The position numbers were made by a program, and so were the translations under genes. 64,000 bases of DNA from Pontixanthobacter gangjinensis (GTDB lineage Bacteria > Pseudomonadota > Alphaproteobacteria > Sphingomonadales > Sphingomonadaceae), in the NCBI RefSeq assembly GCF_009827545.1, contig NZ_WTYS01000001.1, positions 1,327,772 to 1,391,771 on the forward strand, read 5' to 3'. Positions 9,503-17,182 of this stretch are shown one piece after another (position 1 is the stretch's first letter; each line of letters opens with the position of its first letter). Under the pieces are notes generated by a model. That model saw only the letters and a program-made list of their open reading frames with translations, was not told the origin of the DNA and made no database searches.

Positions 9503-10003
9503 ATGAGTCTTGCACAAATGCTGCAACAAAGCGGCGTAATCGAAAGCATGGCAGGTGAGCTGGGTATCGACCCGCAAACCGCCAAAATCGGCGCCGGCGC
9601 ATTGTTGCCAGCGATTGTCGCTGGAATGGGGCGTAGTGCTGCTGGGTCTGGTGGTGATGCACTTGGCGGTCTTGGCGGTTTGGCGGGTGCCATTCTCGGC
9701 GGCGGCGGCGGTAACATGCTCGACTCCGTACTTGGTCAAAGTCCGACGCCGACTTCACAGGGTAACGACATTCTTGGAAATATCTTTGGCAGTAAAGATG
9801 TAAGCCGCGGTGTGGCTAGCGAAGTTGCTGCGCTGACAGGTATCGACGAAGCTGTAATCAAGAAAATGCTACCGATCCTTGCGATGGCAGCGGCTGGATA
9901 TATGGCAAAGAAAGCGACCAGCGGATCGGCTGCTTCAGGAGCAGGAGGCGGTGCACTGGGCGGCATCCTTGGGTCTATTGTGACCGGTATGATGTCTCGC
10001 TGA
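9503..10003 (+). CDS. DUF937 domain-containing protein
   Basis: 166 residues. The core GNDILGNIFGSKDVSRGVAS (about 90-109) followed by TGIDEAVIKKMLPILAMAAAGYMAKK is the DUF937 signature. The N-terminal half is Gly/Ala-rich (GGLGGLAGAILGGGGGN). Probably cotranscribed with the gene just upstream (33-base gap; own site GGGAG). The family has no established function; a hydrophobic helix near 120-135 could be buried or membrane-associated. Confidence 0.85.
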   Translation: MSLAQMLQQSGVIESMAGELGIDPQTAKIGAGALLPAIVAGMGRSAAGSGGDALGGLGGLAGAILGGGGGNMLDSVLGQSPTPTSQGNDILGNIFGSKDVSRGVASEVAALTGIDEAVIKKMLPILAMAAAGYMAKKATSGSAASGAGGGALGGILGSIVTGMMSR

Positions 10004-10046
10004 ATTGCCCTAGCAAAGCGATCACTTTGTTGCGCGATTTCAATCA

Positions 10047-10083
10047 CGGCGGCGGTTGGGCACATGCTTCGGCCGCCGCTTTG
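10047..10083 (+). terminator. Hairpin, probable terminator after the DUF937 gene
   Basis: GCGGCGG (10049-10055) pairs with CCGCCGC (10073-10079) around a 17-base loop, followed by TTTGTG. The outer bases AATCAC and GTGATT can extend the stem with a small bulge. The short T-run makes this moderate. Confidence 0.6.
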
Positions 10084-10141
10084 TGATTAGTTCACGCTTT
10101 TCCGGAAAATCTGATAGGGTTCTTTAAATGGGGGACTCTTA

Positions 10142-11257
10142 ATGCTGCGACTAATGATAATGCTTCTTGGCCTGGTTGGGCTTGGGCTTGGCCTTTCGCA
10201 GCCGGCGGAGGCGCGCAAAGTAGCACTCATCATTGGCAATTCGGATTATGAATTTGCCAGTCCACTGACCAACCCCAAGAATGACGTTGCCTTGATTGCG
10301 GCCTCTGCCGCAGAGGCCAATTTCGATGATGTGGTTGTGGTCGAGAATCTTGGCATCACTGAATTCGAAACTGCCCTGCGGGATTTCCGCAAGATAGCTG
10401 ACGGCGCCGAGGTTGCGATGGTTTATTTCGCGGGCCACGGGATTGAAGGCAAAGGTCAAAACTGGCTAATTCCTGTCGATGCAAAGCTGAATTCCGACCG
10501 GGATTTACCATTTGAAGCGATTGAACTCAGCCTGATTACAGACACAATGGCGGGCGCGCAGGTGAGGATGATCGTGCTGGATGCTTGCCGCAACAGTCCA
10601 TTTGGCCAGAAATGGCAAAGTGGAACACGCGCGGTAAATCGAGGACTCGCCAGCGTAGAGGCGGATGATGTCATTGTGATTTACGCAGCAGCGCCGGGCC
10701 AAACCGCGAGCGACGGTCACGGGGTCAATTCACCATTTGCACAATCGCTCGCTAAACGCTTGCCGGAACAAGACCTGCCGCTGCAACTGCTTGGCGGCAG
10801 TGTGCGGGATGATGTTCTTGTCGCAACCGATGGCGACCAGCGTCCGTTTGTCAGCGCCAGCGTAACTGGAACGCCAATTTATCTCGTCCCGCGTAGCGCT
10901 GGAGGTGGGCAAGGCGCACCAATCCAATATGTGGTCGAAAATGTCGTCATCACTTGCGTCAAACAGACCGAGACGTTTGGAGAGGATGAAATTTACCTAA
11001 TCATCAACAATGGCCAACGGCTGCCAGAAGAAAACGGTAGCAAATATGACATCGGCAAAGGCGAACAATGGTCGCTCGCGCAGAGCTTCTCCTCAACCGC
11101 GCCGATTAGCATCACGATTATGGAGGATGATCCCATTGGGGACCATGACCGGATCGGTATCGTCGAAACCGGCACAGCGGTCGGAAGCTACACCAAAACG
11201 TTCACCTATGACCGCGGGGAATATACTGTCAGCTATGATGTGCGTCTGGCTAGCTAA
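10142..11257 (+). CDS. Secreted caspase-family (C14-like) protein with C-terminal beta-rich domain
   Basis: 371 residues. A signal peptide (about 1-24, ending PAEA) leads straight into a caspase/metacaspase p20-like domain: RKVALIIGNSDY, catalytic His99 in VYFAGHG and catalytic Cys149 in VLDACRNSPF. Both dyad residues are intact, so an active cysteine peptidase is plausible, acting in the periplasm or outside. From about 260 a separate region (ENVVITCVKQTETFG, MEDDPIGDHDRIG) looks like a beta-sandwich with acidic loops, a possible binding domain; it has no family I recognise. The gene is followed after 10 bases by a convergent CHAT lipoprotein gene. Substrate and trigger are unknown. Confidence 0.85.
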   Translation: MLRLMIMLLGLVGLGLGLSQPAEARKVALIIGNSDYEFASPLTNPKNDVALIAASAAEANFDDVVVVENLGITEFETALRDFRKIADGAEVAMVYFAGHGIEGKGQNWLIPVDAKLNSDRDLPFEAIELSLITDTMAGAQVRMIVLDACRNSPFGQKWQSGTRAVNRGLASVEADDVIVIYAAAPGQTASDGHGVNSPFAQSLAKRLPEQDLPLQLLGGSVRDDVLVATDGDQRPFVSASVTGTPIYLVPRSAGGGQGAPIQYVVENVVITCVKQTETFGEDEIYLIINNGQRLPEENGSKYDIGKGEQWSLAQSFSSTAPISITIMEDDPIGDHDRIGIVETGTAVGSYTKTFTYDRGEYTVSYDVRLAS

Positions 11258-11267
11258 GCGGGGAAAG

Positions 11268-12791
11268 TCAGGGCGCGCTGTTTAGTGACGGTTGCCCGAA
11301 AACGGTGAAGCTTGCCCATTTTTTCGGGTCATTGAAATATGGGCGATTATTCGGCCGATTTTCGTAATGCAGTGTGTCAATTTGAGCCTTTTGCATCGCG
11401 AATTCAGGGGCAATGCCTGCTTTTAGATGCGTGACGAATTTGGTCATCAGAACATTGGTCGCCTTGTCGTCAACATTCCACAGGCTCGCAACAACTTGAC
11501 CGGCTCCGGCGGTTTTCCAGGTTTTGGAAATGCCGAAATGCCCTCCTTCAAAAGTCCGCCCCAAACCAGTCTGACATGCGCTTAAAACCACCAAAGGATG
11601 ATGGTTCTTCCAACCGGGAAATTGCTCAACCCGAATTTCTCCGGCCCAATAATGTTTCTGCGCCATCGCGATATAGCTGCGGGTCAAGGGATTGTTATTA
11701 TTGGAAACCGCGTGACTTGCGATGTAGACTAAGCCGGTATCACGCCGCTTGCTGATCGCGCGCCTCAATGCACTGGTAGTCGCTTTCTCGCCAATCAAAA
11801 CGGTGTTGTTCGGGTCCGGAAGCAAGTTCGAGACAGCCAATGCCTCTTCCTTTGCGCCGGGCAAATCGCGCCATTTTTGTGACGTATGGCTCGTCAAGTC
11901 GGGGTTGCCAACGATCACGGCCTTGTTGATATCAATAGCGCCGAAGTCGAAGCCAATTTGATCTTCGCCAAGCGACAAGACATCCGGCATGACCACTAGC
12001 GACCAGTTCTCTGCTAAATAGCCATTAGCTAGCGGGAGAGCAGCATAAGGTGCCGTTCCTGAATCCTTGGCGGCCACAATCAGCAATCGGCCTGCGCGCG
12101 AACCTAGCACGTCAGAGACATGGCCGGGCAACAAGCTGTCAGCGGCGTCCTTCAACCCGCGGCGGCGCGCTTCAATGGCAGTCTTTGTTCTGTCTTCTTT
12201 TTCAAGATTTGCAATTTCCGCTGGTGTTAATTCCTCTTCACCCTGCTCTCTCAGTGTTCGCGTTCCAGCCATCCGTGTGACGCCGAGATCGTCTGACATC
12301 TGGCTCAGGCCCGTATAAGGAGCATCTCCCCTGCCGCTAACAACCCGGCCGTCCGGCGCTATGAGCCATGCTTCCATATAACCATCCTCGGTCATGTGAT
12401 GGATCAGCGCATATGTTTCTGGCTCTTGCCTGCTCAAGCTAGCCAAGTTGGTGTGAATGGCCTCAAGAGTCAGTTTTGCGGCCACCAAGTCAGGCTCTTT
12501 ACCGGGAATGACAACGTGACCTGTCTGCTCTTTTCGCCTGATCTGTTTTGCAAATAGAGTTGAGCCAGCGACCGCCTCAAGCAGCTTTTGCTGACCTCGC
12601 TCGCTGAGGCTTTCCGGCATCTCGAAAAAGTCTGCTGGCTCGGGCAAATCGACAAACCGGTTGGGCAGATTGGCGAGTGCTTCGTCGCTGACGCCTTCCA
12701 GTTGCACGGGAGATTCTAGGGTATTCTGTGCCACATTGTCGCAGCCAGAAAGTACCAATGATATAAGCGTGGCGAAGACTATTTTTTTCAA
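11268..12791 (-). CDS. CHAT-domain lipoprotein
   Basis: 507 residues. The N-terminus MKKIVFATLISLVLSGCD has a lipobox (LSGC, Cys17). The C-terminal half is a CHAT (caspase-like) domain: VIVGNPDL (about 292), the motif LVYIASHAVS with His360, and VVLSACQTGLG with Cys406, ending WASFTVFGQPS as CHAT proteins do. Both catalytic residues are present. The middle (about 80-230) is charged and probably helical; I see no clear TPR. It is predicted to be anchored in the inner or outer membrane facing the periplasm. Convergent with the secreted caspase gene, so the two share a locus but not a transcript. A role in protease-based envelope signalling is inference. Confidence 0.85.
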   Translation of the reverse strand: MKKIVFATLISLVLSGCDNVAQNTLESPVQLEGVSDEALANLPNRFVDLPEPADFFEMPESLSERGQQKLLEAVAGSTLFAKQIRRKEQTGHVVIPGKEPDLVAAKLTLEAIHTNLASLSRQEPETYALIHHMTEDGYMEAWLIAPDGRVVSGRGDAPYTGLSQMSDDLGVTRMAGTRTLREQGEEELTPAEIANLEKEDRTKTAIEARRRGLKDAADSLLPGHVSDVLGSRAGRLLIVAAKDSGTAPYAALPLANGYLAENWSLVVMPDVLSLGEDQIGFDFGAIDINKAVIVGNPDLTSHTSQKWRDLPGAKEEALAVSNLLPDPNNTVLIGEKATTSALRRAISKRRDTGLVYIASHAVSNNNNPLTRSYIAMAQKHYWAGEIRVEQFPGWKNHHPLVVLSACQTGLGRTFEGGHFGISKTWKTAGAGQVVASLWNVDDKATNVLMTKFVTHLKAGIAPEFAMQKAQIDTLHYENRPNNRPYFNDPKKWASFTVFGQPSLNSAP

Positions 12792-12884
12792 AATAAATTT
12801 CTCCTATTCGTGCCGTAATCTCACCTAGCTAAATACCGATTCTTTCAGAGAAGATTTTCGAAGAATGTAATCGGTGAGCATGCT

Positions 12885-14738
12885 TTACGTCGATACCCTT
12901 GAAACATAACGGCTGACGTTCTTGGCCATGACATCAAGCGGGGCATTACCGCCCAAAATCACTGCGTCGTTAAACGCTTTGAAGTCATATTTGCCGCCGA
13001 GTGCGGTTTTCGCCAAGCCACGTTGGCGGATGATTTCGCTGTGGCCTACCTTGTACCCGCAGGCTTGGCCTGGCCAGCTGCAATAACGGTCAACTTCGCT
13101 TGCGACTTCATCGGGCTTGCTGCCATTGCGCTGAACGAAGAAATCGACCGCCTTCTGGCGGCTCCAGCGTTTATGGTGGAGGCCAGTGTCGACCACCATT
13201 CGGCATGCGCGGAAGGCGAGCGATTGAAGATAACCAAGACGCCCGACTTTGAATTCGTCATAAGCGCCGAGTTCATCGGCAATTTGCTCACCATACAGTG
13301 CCCAGCCTTCACTGAATGCGTTGAAGGCAAGAATGCTGCGGATCAATGGCAGCCGGTTCGAATACTCCCCTTCCCACACATGGCCAGGGATAGTTTCATG
13401 ATATGTCAGATCGGCAAGGTCATATTTCCGGTGCAAATCGGTGGTACGTAGATTAATCCACATCCGGCCCGGAATGGTTCCATCTTTGCTGCCTGCGCCG
13501 CCATAGGCGCCTGGCGCACCCAATTCCTCATTTACGGGAATTCGGCGGATTTCCATATTGGGGTCAACCAGCGTGTTGAAGGCGCGCGGCATTTGGCTTT
13601 TGATCCAATCAACGCGATTCTCAATGAAAGACATGATTTCAGCACGGCCCGGGTCCCCCTCAGCAAATTTGTAACGCGGGTCATTGCCAAGCGCTGTCAT
13701 TCGTTCGCCAACTGTGCCGGTGGTGTAACCAATTTCTTTGAGGATCGGGTCCATTTCGGCGTGAAGTGAGGCAAGTTCCTCCAACCCCTGTTGATGCACT
13801 TCATCAGGCGAAAGGTTGGTGGTGGTGCTGGCGCGCAAAGCCCAGGCGTACCATTCGTCGCCCTTGGGACGCTGGGCCATGCCGGGATCCGATGTGGCGA
13901 CGTTTTGCTGGCGGTAGAGTTCCGCCAATTGCGCCTCCAATGCCGGAGCAATCTTGTTCTTGACGATCTCTTCCGACTTAGAAAACAGCCGTCGCCCGTC
14001 TGGCAATTCTCCCGTTTTATCCTGCAACGGTTTGGCCATGCCGCCGCCAGTCATGGCCTCTTGAAGCGTTGCGCGCATTTGTGTGACAGCCTTGGCCAGC
14101 AGGAAATCCGGTGGGACAACACCCATGTTGGTCGCAGATTTCATTCTCTGCAGTTCACCGGCCAGCACACCAGGGATCGCCTCAAGCCGGTTGATATAGG
14201 CTTGCGCATCGTCACCATCATTCAGCGGATGGTTCGATTCCATAAAGCGAGGGAGATCGAGATAAGAGCCGACATTCTGGATCACCACATAGGGTGCGTT
14301 GCGCCAGCTGCCGACAGCGACATCGCCATAGGGCAGGGCGAAACCGTCCAGCGCAACCGAATAGGCGCTTTCGACAACTTCAAAGCTGGTTAGCTGATCT
14401 GCATCGAGCATTTCTCGCGGATAGGCTCTGGTCACTTCCAAATCGCGCCGCAATGTCGCCGCATATGCCGCCTGTCCGCCAATAGACTGATCTTCCAGCT
14501 TACTCCGCAATGCTGCGTATTTGCCAGTATCGACACCAAGGCCAGTGGCTCGTTCGGGCTCATGTTCAAGCAAGTTGTAGCCGACTTGTTCGAGCCAGCC
14601 ATCGGGCGAGATCGTGCCGGGTAGAGCGCTCGCGACACTCGTTCCAACGGCGGTGCATCCACTCAAGGTGAGCGCGGCGGTTGCGCCAAGACCGGTAAGA
14701 GCCTGACGCCGAGTGATTTCGAATGTTTGATTGTCCAT
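12885..14738 (-). CDS. DUF885 family metallopeptidase-like protein, Tat/lipoprotein export
   Basis: 617 residues. The N-terminus ITRRQALTGLGATAALTLSGC combines a twin-arginine motif with a lipobox, so Tat export and lipidation are likely. The DUF885 domain carries a zinc-peptidase-like motif HETIPGH (447-453) and the downstream FSEGWALYGEQIADELG, which supplies the third ligand and active-site region in related folds. Activity on peptides is inferred from these motifs only. The gene is 93 bases upstream of the CHAT lipoprotein start on the same strand, so cotranscription is possible. Confidence 0.87.
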   Translation of the reverse strand: MDNQTFEITRRQALTGLGATAALTLSGCTAVGTSVASALPGTISPDGWLEQVGYNLLEHEPERATGLGVDTGKYAALRSKLEDQSIGGQAAYAATLRRDLEVTRAYPREMLDADQLTSFEVVESAYSVALDGFALPYGDVAVGSWRNAPYVVIQNVGSYLDLPRFMESNHPLNDGDDAQAYINRLEAIPGVLAGELQRMKSATNMGVVPPDFLLAKAVTQMRATLQEAMTGGGMAKPLQDKTGELPDGRRLFSKSEEIVKNKIAPALEAQLAELYRQQNVATSDPGMAQRPKGDEWYAWALRASTTTNLSPDEVHQQGLEELASLHAEMDPILKEIGYTTGTVGERMTALGNDPRYKFAEGDPGRAEIMSFIENRVDWIKSQMPRAFNTLVDPNMEIRRIPVNEELGAPGAYGGAGSKDGTIPGRMWINLRTTDLHRKYDLADLTYHETIPGHVWEGEYSNRLPLIRSILAFNAFSEGWALYGEQIADELGAYDEFKVGRLGYLQSLAFRACRMVVDTGLHHKRWSRQKAVDFFVQRNGSKPDEVASEVDRYCSWPGQACGYKVGHSEIIRQRGLAKTALGGKYDFKAFNDAVILGGNAPLDVMAKNVSRYVSRVST

Positions 14739-14798
14739 GCGGCGATGTGTGCCGCGATGCGATTACCCTGTCAAACAGGCAGATCGCCGAATGCAAAC

Positions 14799-14821
14799 GG
14801 GGCGGGCAACATGCCCGCCCC
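14799..14821 (-). terminator. GC-rich hairpin, probable terminator of the DUF3597 gene
   Basis: GGGGCGGGCA (14799-14808) is perfectly complementary to TGCCCGCCCC (14812-14821) with a 3-base loop. Read on the minus strand it follows the DUF3597 stop and is trailed by GTTTGCATT, so the T-run is poor. Confidence 0.55.
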
Positions 14822-14846
14822 GCCAAATTGCTAAACTCTGACTGAC

Positions 14847-15194
14847 TTAAAGAAATTCAGCAGGAACGCGCCCGCCATTCTTGGCGATTTCCTGTAGTGT
14901 TTTTTTGTGGAGCCAGATGTTTTCTTCGGCTGTGCCCGAATAATCGCTGTCGCCCAATTCACCGGCCAGTTCCTTGCGATTGGCGAAACTAGGGTCAAGT
15001 CCGAGCAACTTCATCAAATCGACGATGGATGTGCGCCAGTTGAGCTTATCTGCCCCGGCCATGCCGTCTAACGTCGCTTCAACGTCCAATTCGCTGACGG
15101 GTGTCGGCGTGGCTTTGGTCGTTGCAGGCGCTGCTTCTTGCGCCTTGGCCTTATCACCGAAAATTGCGTTTTTGATTGAGCTGAAAATACCCAT
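14847..15194 (-). CDS. DUF3597 domain-containing protein
   Basis: 115 residues. Starts MGIFSSIKNAIFG, has an Ala/Thr/Pro linker (19-34), then the DUF3597 core: VEATLDGMAG, LNWRTSIVDLMKLLGLDPS, RKELAGELGDSDYSG and ENIWLHKKTLQEIAKNGG. LysM-associated versions exist elsewhere; here only the single domain is present. No signal peptide. The domain resembles a small helical peptidoglycan-related fold by name only; the function is unknown. A good site (GGAGGATTTTCC) precedes the ATG. Confidence 0.88.
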   Translation of the reverse strand: MGIFSSIKNAIFGDKAKAQEAAPATTKATPTPVSELDVEATLDGMAGADKLNWRTSIVDLMKLLGLDPSFANRKELAGELGDSDYSGTAEENIWLHKKTLQEIAKNGGRVPAEFL

Positions 15195-15275
15195 GGAAAA
15201 TCCTCCGAATAACTGCGAATCGCCAATTTGGCGTCGCTCCCCGTTAGTCTATATGGTAGTGTTAGCTGCGACTAG

Positions 15276-15548
15276 GTGAACCAGCAATTACACAAGCTTT
15301 TACGGGTATTTACATTTATGATGAATCTGGTTCTTTCGGTGCTCGTGCTTGCCTGTTTTGGCCTGTTGCTGGGCGCTTTTGCATTGTGGCGCAGGGGCGG
15401 GCCAATCAAGCAAGTGCTGATGATGGTCCTTCTGGCAGTCATTGCTGTAGTCAATGTCGCGATCTGGACTGTGCCCGATGCCGAGGGAGAGGCCCCCCTC
15501 GGCAAAATCCAGGAAATCGAGAAATCCGACGGAAGCTCCGACAGCTAA
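15276..15548 (+). CDS. Small two-pass membrane protein
   Basis: Up to 90 residues from a GTG at 15276, or 76 from the ATG at 15318; neither has a clear ribosome-binding site. Two hydrophobic segments (about 15-38 and 45-66 in the longer form) are separated by WRRGGPIKQ, with an acidic C-terminal tail. Similar small proteins are common and unnamed in sphingomonads. No function can be assigned. It converges on tonB with 12 bases between the stops. Confidence 0.65.
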   Translation: MNQQLHKLLRVFTFMMNLVLSVLVLACFGLLLGAFALWRRGGPIKQVLMMVLLAVIAVVNVAIWTVPDAEGEAPLGKIQEIEKSDGSSDS

Positions 15549-15560
15549 CAGGTCTTGGGC

Positions 15561-16256
15561 CTAGCGCGGAACCTCCCATTTGACCGAGGTTCTGTAAGAG
15601 CCGCTCACCTTGTTCCCGCTTGAGTCACGTGCCGCGTCGAACCGCGCACGCTGGCTGACCAATTTGCAGGTCGCATTGTCTAGTGCCGAATGGCCTGTCG
15701 AAGCGACTATCTGACAATTCTGGACTTTGCCGGTGGTGCCAACGGTTACCTTGAAGCTGGCAATTCCAGTCATTCCTCGATTGATCCAACTGGTGCGATA
15801 ATCAGACTCTGTTATCCAGCGCCCAGGATCGTTGCTCGGCTTCGCGGCGATCGGGCTGAATGTCGGAACAGGCTTAGGCGTCGGCTGCGGCGTGACGGGC
15901 ACAACCGGATCACCTTCCGGGAAGGCATCTCTAATCACTATGTCGGCTAGATCAGGCAATTCGGGAGCGGTGTTGATTGTCGGTTCCGAATTGTTGATTG
16001 GCATTGGCGGAGGCGGAACATAGGGCAACGGTGCGGTCGGCTTCTGCGGTTCTACTGCCTCATCCGGCTCTGGCGGGGGTGGAGGGGGTGGGGTTTTGAA
16101 GACGGTCGTCTTTAACGGCGTATCTTCGTCAGGCATAAACGCTCCGCCGGCAAGGCCGGTAACCAGCACGACCCCGATTATCGCATGTATCGCTGTGACC
16201 CCGGCAACCGCGGTCTTGCGGTTAGTCTGTGTGGCATGATCAGCAAAAGCCATCAT
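15561..16256 (-). CDS. tonB: Energy transducer TonB
   Basis: 231 residues with the ATG at 16256, chosen for its GAGAGGAG site; an open frame extends 32 codons further but without family likeness. N-terminal cytoplasmic tail, one membrane segment (about 19-38), a Pro-rich periplasmic spacer (PPPPPPPEPDEAVEPQKP), and the C-terminal TonB domain (YRTSWINRGMTGIASFKVTV, CQIVASTGHSALDNATCKLV). It passes proton-motive energy from ExbBD to TonB-dependent outer-membrane receptors. ExbB/ExbD genes are not in the window. An upstream palindrome at 16301 may be its operator. Confidence 0.9.
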   Translation of the reverse strand: MMAFADHATQTNRKTAVAGVTAIHAIIGVVLVTGLAGGAFMPDEDTPLKTTVFKTPPPPPPPEPDEAVEPQKPTAPLPYVPPPPMPINNSEPTINTAPELPDLADIVIRDAFPEGDPVVPVTPQPTPKPVPTFSPIAAKPSNDPGRWITESDYRTSWINRGMTGIASFKVTVGTTGKVQNCQIVASTGHSALDNATCKLVSQRARFDAARDSSGNKVSGSYRTSVKWEVPR

Positions 16257-16300
16257 GATTCTCCTCTCAAAGCGCCGCTCTAAAGGGCGACTCAATATAA

Positions 16301-16315
16301 TGTTACAACATAACA
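16301..16315 (-). promoter_or_regulatory. Palindromic operator-like site upstream of tonB
   Basis: TGTTACAACATAACA has 5-base arms TGTTA/TAACA around a 5-base centre, in an AT-rich patch 45 bases before the tonB start. The arms resemble the TGTTA...TAACA core seen in alphaproteobacterial Zur/Fur-type operators, and TonB genes are often metal-regulated. Identification of the regulator is inference. Confidence 0.4.
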
Positions 16316-16413
16316 CTGAAGAGGCAAGCGATTTCGAGTGGCGGTTTGCCACCGATAAAAATCATCTTTAAATTAGGACGTTATCAAAGCGCAGCATCAG
16401 GCAGCGCAGGAGG

Positions 16414-17070
16414 TCACTTGATCGGGCAAGCAGGGTCAAGGCGGAAATCGAGGTAATTATCGACCGATGCCATAAGCTCTTTTTGCTCATTCTCGAAGAA
16501 ATGGTTCGCTCGCGGAATTTCTTCGTGATGGATCGTGATGTGCTTTTGCGTGCGCAACTTATCGACCAGCTTCTGCACCGCGCTTGGCTGCACAACTGTG
16601 TCAGCCGTGCCCTGGATAAAGATGCCTGATGCCGGACAAGGGGCAAGGAAGCTGAAATCGTACATGTTGGCAGGTGGAGCAATCGAGATGAAACCGCGCA
16701 CTTCCGGGCGGCGCATCAGTAATTGCATACCGATCAACGCGCCAAAGGAAACGCCGGCGACCCACGTCGTTTGTGCTTCTGCGTGAATGGACTGGACCCA
16801 GTCGAGCGCAGCTGCAGCATCGCTGAGTTCACCTATACCGTTGTCGAAGCTGCCCTGACTGCGACCGACACCGCGGAAATTAAAGCGCAAAGTTGCAAAA
16901 CCGCGATCGGTGAAGGTCTTGAACAATTTCTGCGTCATCCGCTCGTTCATTGTACCGCCGCCTTGCGGGTGCGGGTGAAGGATCATCGCAACCGGAGCGC
17001 GTGGGCGCGGGGCAGGAGTGTAACGACCTTCGAGACGGCCTTCAGGACCGGGGAATATTACGGATGGCAT
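16414..17070 (-). CDS. Alpha/beta hydrolase (dienelactone-hydrolase-like)
   Basis: 218 residues from the ATG at 17070 (MPSVIFPGPEGRLEG), the usual start of this family; the frame is open to 17184 but with no domain likeness. Fold marks: ILHPHPQGGGTM (oxyanion loop), LRFNFRGVGRSQG, nucleophile Ser108 in AGVSFGA, the late acid/His region QGTADTVV and RANHFF. This compact family is widespread next to cysteine desulfurase genes in alphaproteobacteria; the substrate is unknown. Divergent from the desulfurase operon with about 110 bases between. Confidence 0.85.
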   Translation of the reverse strand: MPSVIFPGPEGRLEGRYTPAPRPRAPVAMILHPHPQGGGTMNERMTQKLFKTFTDRGFATLRFNFRGVGRSQGSFDNGIGELSDAAAALDWVQSIHAEAQTTWVAGVSFGALIGMQLLMRRPEVRGFISIAPPANMYDFSFLAPCPASGIFIQGTADTVVQPSAVQKLVDKLRTQKHITIHHEEIPRANHFFENEQKELMASVDNYLDFRLDPACPIK

Positions 17071-17182
17071 GGGACTCAACCTGTCAGATGGATCGAACAC
17101 GCGGGTAGCGCGCCCTATTTCCCAGTCTATATAGTGACAAACATGCATTTCGCAATTGTGATAACCATATCCAGAGGCACTC

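Noticed and set aside
13791-14393. 200-residue plus-strand frame opposite the DUF885 gene
   Set aside because: Antisense to a gene with clear motifs, no ribosome-binding site, no family likeness.
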